IMG/VR virus record: IMGVR_UViG_3300045971_000528 | Location: 42,082 to 106,081 of that record | Direction: 5' to 3' (one strand) | Source of the DNA: a virus | Length of the DNA stretch: 64,000 nucleotides | Program-made: the position numbers and the translations under genes | Notes under the pieces: generated by a model | Databases searched by the model: none | What the model was told of the DNA's origin: nothing | The model's input: the letters and a program-made list of their open reading frames with translations, nothing else | Part shown: positions 37,188 through 43,735 of the stretch, one piece after another | Position numbering within the stretch: position 1 is the stretch's first letter | How the letters are laid out: every line of letters starts with the position of its first letter

Positions 37188-37418
37188 TCAGCCGAAGATC
37201 TTGGTGATGACTGCTTCAGGCACCTGCCAGAGCAGGGTGTCCTGTTCCGTAGTGAGCGACTCAGAGATGGAGATGCCACGGACGATGTCGGTGACAATCT
37301 CGAGAGCCTCTTCTTTGAGGAGATGCGTAGAGACCGATTGATCTTCCAGCCGAAGCTGGAGATTCCGTGATAGATCTGGCGGCAGGCGTCGAAAGATCTC
37401 TACGATGTCCATGTTCAA
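37188..37418 (-). CDS. Hypothetical protein, 76 aa
   Basis: Helical (EIFRRLPPDLSRNLQLRLED). ATGA overlap with the gene upstream. No family recognised. Confidence 0.7.
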   Translation of the reverse strand: MNMDIVEIFRRLPPDLSRNLQLRLEDQSVSTHLLKEEALEIVTDIVRGISISESLTTEQDTLLWQVPEAVITKIFG

Positions 37419-37720
37419 CCCCGAAGTAGCTGATTGGAAGGTGTGGCGAGGATCAAACCGGTGGTCTGTTGAATGTAGCTGTCGGAAACCTCACCGAGGA
37501 TCTTGACAGGGCGCGCCACGAGCGCGTGATCGAGCAGCTCGACTTCTTCTTCGTCGTGCAGAAGCGACCACTTCGAGAAGCCAAGGGTTGGCTGGCCATC
37601 GGCGCCGCGCATCATGTGGATGACGAGCGGGTTCTTGACCTTGTAACCAGTGCCAGTGGCAGCAACCAGGTTGGCAATGAGTTCCTGACCAGTCGTCAGC
37701 ATGAATGAGCGAATGTCCAT
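37415..37720 (-). CDS. Lsm-like small protein, 101 aa
   Basis: MDIRSFMLTTGQELIANLVA ... GYKVKNPLVIHMM ... resembles a family of phage proteins with an Sm/Hfq-like fold (L-x-T-G-x-E-x-I-A, then V-x-N-P-L). Such proteins may bind RNA. The assignment is by pattern only. Confidence 0.65.
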   Translation of the reverse strand: MDIRSFMLTTGQELIANLVAATGTGYKVKNPLVIHMMRGADGQPTLGFSKWSLLHDEEEVELLDHALVARPVKILGEVSDSYIQQTTGLILATPSNQLLRG

Positions 37721-37747
37721 TGAAATATCCCGGGAGTTTGAAAGTAT

Positions 37748-38158
37748 TTACAGAGCTTCAGGCAGCTGATACATCCGCTGCATGTTGTTCGTGATGAACG
37801 AACGCCAGCCGTCACGGTCCGTCGAGTAGACGTGAAGCAGGTGGGGTTGTTCTGGGCGGCCTGCACCGGCGAACACCGTCGGATCAGACGATGGCAGCAG
37901 CTTCGGATCGAGCGTGCACTCCATGATCGCGTTGGTGCCATCAGCCTTGGTGAACTCGATGACCCACTTGCCGACTTGCAGGTAGCTGCGGATCTGCTCG
38001 CGCTTCTCGAGCTGAGATTCGGTCATGACTGTCGCTGGCTTGGGGATCTTGGGAATCGTTTTGCGGTACGGTGCATTTGGGCCACCGATCTTGGTGTCGG
38101 CAATGGGCACCCCGTTCTGCATGGAGTTGAGGACGGCGATGGTGGATGGCTTGGTCAT
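37748..38158 (-). CDS. DUF2693-like small protein, 136 aa
   Basis: The core VGKWVIEFTKADGTNAIMEC followed by TLDPKLLPS matches the V-x-F-T-K-x-D-G-T-x-R-x-M-x-C-T-L pattern of a phage family (DUF2693) with a probable SH3-like fold. ATGA overlap with the gene upstream. Role unknown. Confidence 0.75.
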   Translation of the reverse strand: MTKPSTIAVLNSMQNGVPIADTKIGGPNAPYRKTIPKIPKPATVMTESQLEKREQIRSYLQVGKWVIEFTKADGTNAIMECTLDPKLLPSSDPTVFAGAGRPEQPHLLHVYSTDRDGWRSFITNNMQRMYQLPEAL

Positions 38159-38451
38159 TCAGAGTCTCCTCGGGCTTGGGCAGCAGCTTCTTCTGCTTCA
38201 CGATCACAGTCCATAACGCACTTGTCGGCGATATGGTTGGCAAGGGAAATCAAGATCGAACGAACACTCTCACGGCTCATGCACTCGTTCATGCACGTGA
38301 TCTCATGGGTATCTCGATTCACATCGAAGGAGAGTTGGCCGAAGCCACAGCCCTTCCAGGCCCAGTTGAAGTAGGCCTGGCCTTGGAAGATCGTACCGAT
38401 CTCAGGTGGGTTCGCGGCCATCATAGCCCGCCGTTCATCAGGTGTCATCAT
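38155..38451 (-). CDS. Hypothetical protein, 98 aa
   Basis: Start taken at MMTPDERRAMMAANPPEIGT (38451), overlapping the HAD gene stop. Contains three central cysteines (ITCMNECMSR, KCVMDCDR). Function unknown. Confidence 0.65.
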   Translation of the reverse strand: MMTPDERRAMMAANPPEIGTIFQGQAYFNWAWKGCGFGQLSFDVNRDTHEITCMNECMSRESVRSILISLANHIADKCVMDCDREAEEAAAQARGDSE

Positions 38452-38984
38452 AGTTCGTCGATGTTGAGAATGCAGCCCTTGACTTGGAGGTCTGGCCACA
38501 TGAAGGTTTCATTGAACACGGCGTCATCGAGGAGCATCACCTCGCCGACAATACCATGCTCGCGTGTCTTGGAGAACATGTTGCGCATACAGAGACGGAA
38601 GGCTTCGTGTTTGCCCCAAAAGTTGCTCATCTCCTGGAAGTCGACGAGGCTGCGTTGAAGCCCCATCACCTTGCAGCAAACCGGGAGAATGTCTTCGTCG
38701 ACGGTGGGCACTAGACTGAATTGCATGCCGAGCGCCGCCTCCAGCATTGGGCGAACGGCTTGATTAAACTGCTCGCGTTGCGCGACGTTCCAGATGGCGA
38801 AAGAGAAGATGTGCAGGAAGTCTGGCTGAAACTTCGCCATGACCGCCTTGACCTTGTCAATGTTGATGAGCTCCGTCTTCCACCAACCCTCGATCACGGG
38901 CGTGATCACGGTGTCTTCGAGGTCTATAAATAGATGGGAACGAACTTCAGGAGCCCGAGTTGAGTGATCAAATGATGCATCCAT
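38448..38984 (-). CDS. HAD-like protein, 178 aa
   Basis: The catalytic-loop pattern HLFIDLEDTVITPV gives D-x-E-D-T near residue 20; the second Asp of the usual D-x-D is Glu, so activity is uncertain. VMLLDDAVFNETF near the C-terminus is motif IV-like. The 5' end overlaps the start of the plus-strand GIY-YIG gene by 25 nt, so the true start may have been altered by that insertion. Confidence 0.7.
   Translation of the reverse strand: MDASFDHSTRAPEVRSHLFIDLEDTVITPVIEGWWKTELINIDKVKAVMAKFQPDFLHIFSFAIWNVAQREQFNQAVRPMLEAALGMQFSLVPTVDEDILPVCCKVMGLQRSLVDFQEMSNFWGKHEAFRLCMRNMFSKTREHGIVGEVMLLDDAVFNETFMWPDLQVKGCILNIDEL
38925..38932 (+). promoter_or_regulatory. Perfect T4-type late octamer TATAAATA on the plus strand
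   Basis: TATAAATA 28 nt upstream of the GIY-YIG gene, with CAGGAG between. It is the only late octamer on this strand that I found in front of a gene. Confidence 0.7.
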
Positions 38985-39670
38985 ATTGTGTCTACATTAC
39001 CTTCTATCATGGTGACCTTCTACCTCCATTTTACATCGGATCGTCGTCAACGTGTAAAGTGGAAGCAGGTTACAATGGCACCGTTTCATCTAAAACGTGG
39101 AAGCGCGTGTGGGAAGATGAACAGCGACTTCACAAAGATCTATTCTACACGATGATCGTGTCAGTGCATCCTACCCGTAATGATGCACTCGAAGCCGAAT
39201 TCGCAGCACAAAAACAGTTCGATGCGGTCAACTCAGATCTATTCATCAACAAGGGGTATGCTCACAAGAAGTTTTGGGGCGAGAACTTCAAACCTGGACA
39301 CCGACACACAGAAGAAACGAAAGCGAAGATGCGAAATCGAGTAGTGACGGAGGAGACACGAAGAAGAATGTCAGAGGCCGGGAAACTAAAAGCGCCAATG
39401 TCAGAGGAGACACGAGCCAAAATGCTTGCACGTGATCCCGCAACCCGTCTTCATTCTACCGAAACAAAAGCAAAGATCAGCAGATCAAACAGAAAACCAA
39501 AGACGGCCGAGGCCGTCAAAAATTCAGTTGCCGCTCGTTTGGCAGTCATGACCCCGGAGTTCAGAGAGAAGTTAGCAGCCAATCGTGGCAAGCATTGGTA
39601 TAACAACGGCACCAAAAGCTTCTTGATGCTTGACACTGAAGCCGATGGTCTGCAGCGTGGTCGCCTTTAG
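38960..39670 (+). CDS. GIY-YIG homing endonuclease-like protein with NUMOD3 repeats
   Basis: 236 aa starting at TTG 38960 after GGAG, or at ATG 38972. The GIY-YIG module starts YCVYITFY ... FYIGSSSTCK (residues about 8-35), with R and E further on (WEDEQRLHKDL, LEAEFAAQKQFD). The middle has three NUMOD3-type repeats (HTEETKAKMRNR, VTEETRRRMSEAG, SEETRAKMLARD). The end, KHWYNNGTKSFLM...GRL, is shared with the HNH gene near the tmRNA. A-rich sequence and plus-strand orientation mark it as a late insertion between minus-strand genes. Confidence 0.88.
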   Translation: MSDQMMHPYCVYITFYHGDLLPPFYIGSSSTCKVEAGYNGTVSSKTWKRVWEDEQRLHKDLFYTMIVSVHPTRNDALEAEFAAQKQFDAVNSDLFINKGYAHKKFWGENFKPGHRHTEETKAKMRNRVVTEETRRRMSEAGKLKAPMSEETRAKMLARDPATRLHSTETKAKISRSNRKPKTAEAVKNSVAARLAVMTPEFREKLAANRGKHWYNNGTKSFLMLDTEADGLQRGRL

Positions 39671-40008
39671 ATCTTCAGGTGCTGCGTCAATCCGTCCAGC
39701 TGCTTCATCTGGGCTTTGGTTGCTTTCTGATCCGTCGGGAGTAGACATTTTTGTGCGAGGGCCTGTGTCATCATTCGGATACCGTTCTCGGACATCTTCG
39801 ATGCCACGATCACTTTGCGCTGGGCGGGCGTCACGTCTTCTTGCGTGAAGAAAACGTACTGGGCCCCGCTGCCCCGTTTGGGGTCAGGGTAGAAGGCCTC
39901 AGTGAAAAGACCCGTCGCCATCGGCGTCAAAGTTGCGCGGTACCAAAGTCGTGTTGAGTTCTGCGGTGTCATGCGGAGCCAGGAAGTGAAGGGGCTCCAT
40001 ACCACCAT
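39667..40008 (-). CDS. Hypothetical protein, 113 aa, probably leaderless
   Basis: Starts MVVWSPFTSWLRMTPQNSTR and has a Lys/Gln-rich helical C-terminus. The promoter TGTACA-17-TACAAT ends exactly 6 nt before ATG. The stop overlaps the end of the convergent GIY-YIG gene by 4 nt. Confidence 0.7.
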   Translation of the reverse strand: MVVWSPFTSWLRMTPQNSTRLWYRATLTPMATGLFTEAFYPDPKRGSGAQYVFFTQEDVTPAQRKVIVASKMSENGIRMMTQALAQKCLLPTDQKATKAQMKQLDGLTQHLKI

Positions 40009-40014
40009 AAGAAC

Positions 40015-40043
40015 ATTGTATCACGGTACCGCGCCTTTGTACA
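40015..40043 (-). promoter_or_regulatory. Sigma70-like promoter TGTACA-17-TACAAT, leaderless
   Basis: -35 at 40038-40043, -10 at 40015-40020, 6 nt before the ATG at 40008. Confidence 0.75.
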
Positions 40044-40051
40044 CAGTCTAG

Positions 40052-40381
40052 TCAGGTTGAAGCTGCTTCTCGTGCCAGCTCCATCTGAATGCCCGCTTCC
40101 TGACGGCTGAGGTGCCGCTCGGTGATCAGCTCAGTTGCTTCAGTGATGAGGCTCTTGTGCTCCTCGCGGAGGTTCTCCATCTTGGCATGCGCGCCATGGT
40201 AGTCAGCGCGGCGTTGCGAGATCCACTTGTAGTCAAACGCGCCATGCTTCGAGAACTCGCGCTGGGCGTTCTTGAAATCGACCTTCACCTTGCGGATGCC
40301 GGCGATCGTGTCGAAATACTGGAGGCGCCATGTAGCAACGTAGGCGAGGTAGGTTTTACGGGAGTTGAATTCGAATTTCAT
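40052..40381 (-). CDS. Hypothetical coiled-coil protein, 109 aa
   Basis: Long amphipathic helices (KMENLREEHKSLITEATELI) with basic N-terminus MKFEFNSRKTYLAYVATWRL. The start MKFEF is echoed by MKFTII in the next gene upstream. No family recognised. Confidence 0.7.
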   Translation of the reverse strand: MKFEFNSRKTYLAYVATWRLQYFDTIAGIRKVKVDFKNAQREFSKHGAFDYKWISQRRADYHGAHAKMENLREEHKSLITEATELITERHLSRQEAGIQMELAREAAST

Positions 40382-40461
40382 GATATGGTATCCTTAAGGT
40401 TGGGTGAATGAGTTGTTGGGCAAATTCGGTCACCTTAGGGAGGACCCCGGGCTTGGGTAAA

Positions 40462-40497
40462 TGCGCGCGCTATCTAGCAACTAATGCTATAAGTCGC
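40462..40497 (-). repeat. 36-bp element, copy 2
   Basis: Second copy of the element at 892-927, again just downstream of a gene's stop codon on the minus strand. Confidence 0.6.
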
Positions 40498-40514
40498 ACG
40501 CTGAGTGGTGGTGT

Positions 40515-40976
40515 TCATAGTCCAAGTTCCTTCTTCAGTTTGGTGTACTGCTCGAGCTGGCTTTTGCGGAGCCGCTCGTCAGCCAAGGCCCTCGCCTTGA
40601 GTGCATTGGCGTGTGCTTCGGCTTCGCGGGCTTCACGGAGCTTCTTCTCACGTGCTGCCCGCTCTTCGAAGATCTGCGCCACGAGGGCATCGAACTTCAC
40701 AAGCTCTTCACGTTCCTCGTCAGACCACTTGTCGTCCTCGGCGCTGTAGTCCGAGTGCTGGAGGTTCTGGAAGTTGTCGTCACCGTGACGCTTCCCGTTG
40801 ATCAGGAGAAGCGTGTCAGCAGACGACCACTGGCAGTTTGCCCAAGCACGAGCTGCTTCGTCGAGTTCATCGAACTGTTCGATCTCGCAAGAGCCCTCCG
40901 AGAGGATTCGATCTGGGTCGCCGCAGCAGCCGCGCTCGATCTCGGTGCCTTCGAACTTGATGATGGTGAACTTCAT
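40515..40976 (-). CDS. Hypothetical protein with C-terminal coiled coil, 153 aa
   Basis: An N-terminal beta-rich part with C-C-G-D (IERGCCGDPDRIL), then an acidic linker and a long charged helix (AAREKKLREAREAEAHANAL). Coupled to the upstream gene by ATGA. Confidence 0.7.
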   Translation of the reverse strand: MKFTIIKFEGTEIERGCCGDPDRILSEGSCEIEQFDELDEAARAWANCQWSSADTLLLINGKRHGDDNFQNLQHSDYSAEDDKWSDEEREELVKFDALVAQIFEERAAREKKLREAREAEAHANALKARALADERLRKSQLEQYTKLKKELGL

Positions 40977-41365
40977 GATTGTGCCCCAGTGATACGGTGG
41001 TATTCAGCGATGATCGCGGCCTTCCGAGCTTCTTCAGCGCGGGCAGCTTCTTGACGTTCGGCTTCTTCCTTGTCGGCAACGAACTGCTTCGCAGCAGCGA
41101 TCGGGTCTTCGGCGTTCATCACGCTCAGCGGGATCCGATGTTCGCCGTCCATAGCGCAGCATCGAACTTCGTACGCTGTCTCGATCACGAACTCGTCGCC
41201 GTCCTCGTACGTGCGAGTGATTCGGTCGTGCCCGATCTGGCCTTCACCGAGGGCTTCGAGAATCTTGTCGAGCTCGATAGCGAACTCGTACGATGCCTGC
41301 GCCTTGCGGGCCTTGGCATGGCTGATCTCAGATTCGAGATCGCTGAGTGTGTCGCGGAGGCTCAT
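40973..41365 (-). CDS. Hypothetical protein, 130 aa
   Basis: MSLRDTLSDLESEISHAKAR starts a helical region; a beta segment (GDEFVIETAYEVRCCAM) and a charged C-terminal helix follow. One of three neighbouring coiled-coil genes, possibly partners. Confidence 0.7.
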   Translation of the reverse strand: MSLRDTLSDLESEISHAKARKAQASYEFAIELDKILEALGEGQIGHDRITRTYEDGDEFVIETAYEVRCCAMDGEHRIPLSVMNAEDPIAAAKQFVADKEEAERQEAARAEEARKAAIIAEYHRITGAQS

Positions 41366-41820
41366 GATTGTCCTCCCATGGCGGCGAGCTTCTTGTTCAG
41401 CTCTGCCTGTTGGCGGAGCAGCGCAGCACGGGTCTGTTCGAGTTCCTTCTGTGCCGCCTGGATCTTGCGGGCCTCGATCGTCTTCAGATGACGCTTGAAG
41501 AAGTCGAACTGCTTCTGCTTGAAGAGATCGTGCTGGCCGTCGAGCACCAGCGGGTCGAGTTGAAAGCTGCCGCTGATCTCGTCTTGACCACCCCAGTGAC
41601 CGCGTTCCCAGCAGTTGATCGAACCACCTTCACCCACCTCCATCCAATCCGTGTACTGGAGATAGCGATAGTTCGAGTCCATGCTGTGTGAAAAGCCGGC
41701 AGTGACCGAAGCTTCTCGCATGAGTTGGAGTTGAGTCTCGGCGAAGCCGTGAAGCTTGCCCTCGAGTTCGCTGACTTGGTTCATGAGGTCAGCATGTTGT
41801 TGCAAAAGTGCGTGGCTCAT
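41362..41820 (-). CDS. Hypothetical coiled-coil protein, 152 aa
   Basis: Start taken at MSHALLQQHADLMNQVSELE (41820), overlapping the upstream stop by ATGA. Helices at both ends, a W-rich middle (YTDWMEVGEGGSINCWERGH). Function unknown. Confidence 0.7.
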   Translation of the reverse strand: MSHALLQQHADLMNQVSELEGKLHGFAETQLQLMREASVTAGFSHSMDSNYRYLQYTDWMEVGEGGSINCWERGHWGGQDEISGSFQLDPLVLDGQHDLFKQKQFDFFKRHLKTIEARKIQAAQKELEQTRAALLRQQAELNKKLAAMGGQS

Positions 41821-42146
41821 TTGATGCTCCAAAGTGGGAGATGTGAAAGGAAGAACTTTTGATCGGCAGTGATCATGCACGAGATCGCAGTGAGACCCCA
41901 GTGTTGGTAGGGTTCATGGAACTCGGCAGTCTTGATGCCCTGTTCGTGCAGCGAATGACGCAGCAACTCGAGTGACTTGGTGTCACGAGCAGACAGGTGG
42001 ATCAAAGACGGGTGATGGTCGTGAGGGCGACCGAACTGGAACGCGTATTCGAGAGCGGCGTGGCCGGCCTGAATAGCCTGGTGCGCGAGTGGGAGATCGC
42101 GGCGGGAGATCGTGTAGAGATAGGACTTGCGGGAAACCTACATCAT
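41817..42146 (-). CDS. Pth2-type peptidyl-tRNA hydrolase with in-frame amber at codon 3
   Basis: Starting from ATGATG at 42146 (after a GAGG site) the third codon is TAG; reading on in the same frame gives SYLYTISRRDLPLAHQ, then AIQAGHAALEYAFQFG, LIHLSARDTKSLELL and FHEPYQHWGLTAISCMI. These are the hallmarks of Pth2 proteins (R-D-L-x-x-x-x-x-Q-A-x-Q-A-G-H-A, then E-P, then L-T-A-I). The enzyme frees tRNA from peptidyl-tRNA. No standard start codon lies between the TAG and the conserved region, so the gene is either a nonsense mutant, read through, or started at a non-standard codon. Confidence 0.75.
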
Positions 42147-42232
42147 GATAGCCTCGTAGTGTGGTGACTTCGTTTACAGCGTGGTGAAGTCGATACCGGT
42201 TCAATGCTGCGGGACTCTTTGTTGACTGTTCT

Positions 42233-42261
42233 ATTCTACCATAGTCAACGCCGAATGTACA
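42233..42261 (-). promoter_or_regulatory. Sigma70-like promoter TGTACA-17-TAGAAT
   Basis: -35 at 42256-42261, -10 at 42233-42238, upstream of the Pth2 gene. Confidence 0.75.
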
Positions 42262-42262
42262 A

Positions 42263-42547
42263 CTATTTATGCGAATCCTTCAGGTCGACACCCAGCATTT
42301 TGGCAGCAACCTCGTCGAAAGACATCTCGAGGTCATGGTAGACGATGGTGCTACCATCTTTGCGTGCCTTTTCCGTGAAGAGGTTCATGACCATGTTCGA
42401 CCGATGCTCGCGGCTCGGGTTCACGAGAGGACCCCAGAGCATCATGTCGCCGATCTTGGTGCCTTCAGCAGGCGGCCAGGTGGGCGTGATGCAGACGATG
42501 TCGTGTTCCTTGGCCACAGCCAGCATCTTGTCGAACAGGTTCTTCAT
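42263..42547 (-). CDS. Hypothetical protein, 94 aa
   Basis: MKNLFDKMLAVAKEHDIVCI then TPTWPPAEG suggests a strand-turn of an alpha/beta fold; the C-terminus ends in VDLKDSHK. Overlaps the upstream gene by ATGA. No family recognised. Confidence 0.7.
   Translation of the reverse strand: MKNLFDKMLAVAKEHDIVCITPTWPPAEGTKIGDMMLWGPLVNPSREHRSNMVMNLFTEKARKDGSTIVYHDLEMSFDEVAAKMLGVDLKDSHK
42264..42271 (-). promoter_or_regulatory. T4-type late octamer CATAAATA
   Basis: Directly upstream of the sigma70-like promoter of the Pth2 gene, so this unit may have both early/middle and late control. Confidence 0.6.
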
Positions 42548-43032
42548 GATCCGGTGCTCAACATGAGGGTGTCAGCCCGGCCCGGCTTCGGCTGGAAATC
42601 CTCGACGAAGATGTGGTGGGTGTCACCACTCGCGTCGATCGCACCGTCAGCAGCGATGTAGAGGTCCTTCCAGGTGGGGCCTTCCACGTCTGCCGTCACA
42701 TGCACGGAGCTGGTGTGGTACTGGAGCTTTGTGATCTTGCCGAACGGATGGTCAGCGAGCAGGTCTTCGACTTCATGCAGACTCCAGATCGCCTTGAGGT
42801 TGTGCTCGATCGCGACCTTGCCGGCACTGTCGATGCTCTTCTCGGCCATTGCATCGTCCTGCTCGTACGCGTTCTTCAGCCCCTTATTCAGGAGGTCGAT
42901 CGCCTTCTGGAGACGGGCGGCCATCTTCGGATGCACGACGCCTTCCATCGACTGCAGAATGCCGTGCAGCTCGCACTTGGCATTGTGGACATCAGCGAAC
43001 TCAGAAGGAGTCAGAGTGGGAGAGATGTTCAT
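42544..43032 (-). CDS. Hypothetical protein, 162 aa
   Basis: Helical N-terminal two thirds (NAKCELHGILQSMEGVVHPK) and a beta-rich end (SSVHVTADVEGPTWKDLYIA). First gene after tRNA-Arg(UCU). Function unknown. Confidence 0.7.
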   Translation of the reverse strand: MNISPTLTPSEFADVHNAKCELHGILQSMEGVVHPKMAARLQKAIDLLNKGLKNAYEQDDAMAEKSIDSAGKVAIEHNLKAIWSLHEVEDLLADHPFGKITKLQYHTSSVHVTADVEGPTWKDLYIAADGAIDASGDTHHIFVEDFQPKPGRADTLMLSTGS

Positions 43033-43045
43033 GCCTGTCCTTGAT

Positions 43046-43120
43046 TGGTGCGCCCGGCGGGAATCGAACCCGCGCCAAAGGATTTAGAATCCCCTACTCT
43101 AACCGCTGAGCTACGAGCGC
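43046..43120 (-). tRNA. tRNA-Arg(UCU)
   Basis: Acceptor stem with one wobble, perfect T-stem, anticodon UCU for AGA, encoded CCA. The anticodon stem has one mismatch. Has its own promoter at 43140. Confidence 0.88.
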
Positions 43121-43139
43121 GTATTTGGTGCATGTAGCC

Positions 43140-43168
43140 ATTATACCATAAGCGCCGAATCCGGACAA
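43140..43168 (-). promoter_or_regulatory. Sigma70 promoter TTGTCC-17-TATAAT of tRNA-Arg(UCU)
   Basis: -35 at 43163-43168, -10 at 43140-43145, about 20 nt before the tRNA 5' end. Confidence 0.75.
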
Positions 43169-43182
43169 CAAGAAGTGTAACG

Positions 43183-43374
43183 TCAGAAGCTGATCTTCCC
43201 GGTGGCCCACATGACAGCAAGAGTCGGCACCAGAATGTGCTCGAAGATCTCGTACAGCGTCATGAACGTGAGAAGCACTGCAAAGAGCGGGTTGGTCTCA
43301 GCCTTCGTGGCGAGCCAACGGAAGAAGCGAGCGTGTGTAGCAGCAATCTGCTGGGCAATTTTGACGATGAACAT
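43183..43374 (-). CDS. Small membrane protein, 63 aa
   Basis: Start at ATG 43374 after a strong GGAGG site. The hydrophobic segment FAVLLTFMTLYEIFEHILV suggests one membrane pass with a basic cytoplasmic N-terminus (HARFFRWLATKAE). Lies just downstream of the tmRNA gene. Confidence 0.65.
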   Translation of the reverse strand: MFIVKIAQQIAATHARFFRWLATKAETNPLFAVLLTFMTLYEIFEHILVPTLAVMWATGKISF

Positions 43375-43430
43375 AAGAACCTCCAATGAGAATGATTCTT
43401 ATTTACAGAGAACATCTAGCGGAAACAACA

Positions 43431-43448
43431 ACGGACCCGAAGGTCCGT
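43431..43448 (-). terminator. Hairpin terminator of the tmRNA gene
   Basis: ACGGACC and GGTCCGT form a 7-bp stem around a TTCG-type loop, followed on the minus strand by TGTTGTTT. Confidence 0.75.
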
Positions 43449-43735
43449 GTCGGATGACTCAGCGAACTGAGTCACCTACCGTTTGATGACAAGGACCGGG
43501 TGTCCTCGCAAAGCTTACGCCGCTAGGCGCAGTCCTTCGAAGTTAGCATCGTTTGCAGATACTTGGTTTTGCTTGATTTACGGTCATCGCCTACCGAGCG
43601 CAAGAAAAGTTACTAGTCTGTCGGTCGATTACCAGATCACCCCCATCAGAAGAACACCCGCAGATGCGCTTATGGTGGAGGTGGGGGGATTTGAACCCCC
43701 GTGTCGCCAGCATTTCTCAGTCCTCGTTTACGCTG
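43449..43735 (-). ncRNA. ssrA: Circularly permuted two-piece tmRNA
   Basis: On the minus strand the acceptor piece comes first: GGGGG-TTCAAAT-CCCCC T-arm, then CACCTCCACCA (CCA at 43673-43675). After 28 nt the 5' piece starts with GGGGGTG (43644), which pairs with CACCTCC including a G3-U70 pair, the alanine identity. GATCTGGTAATCGACC follows, matching the tmRNA D-like region. The resume codon GCA at 43554-43556 opens the tag ANDANFEGLRLAA, ending TAA at 43515. This gene order is the permuted form known from alphaproteobacteria, some betaproteobacteria and cyanobacteria. tmRNA rescues stalled ribosomes and tags products for proteolysis. Outer ends are approximate. Confidence 0.92.

Noticed and set aside
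41983-42204. Minus-strand frame of 73 codons upstream of the 62-codon Pth2 fragment
   Set aside because: It is the wrong frame; the Pth2 motifs are in the other frame, interrupted only by the early TAG.
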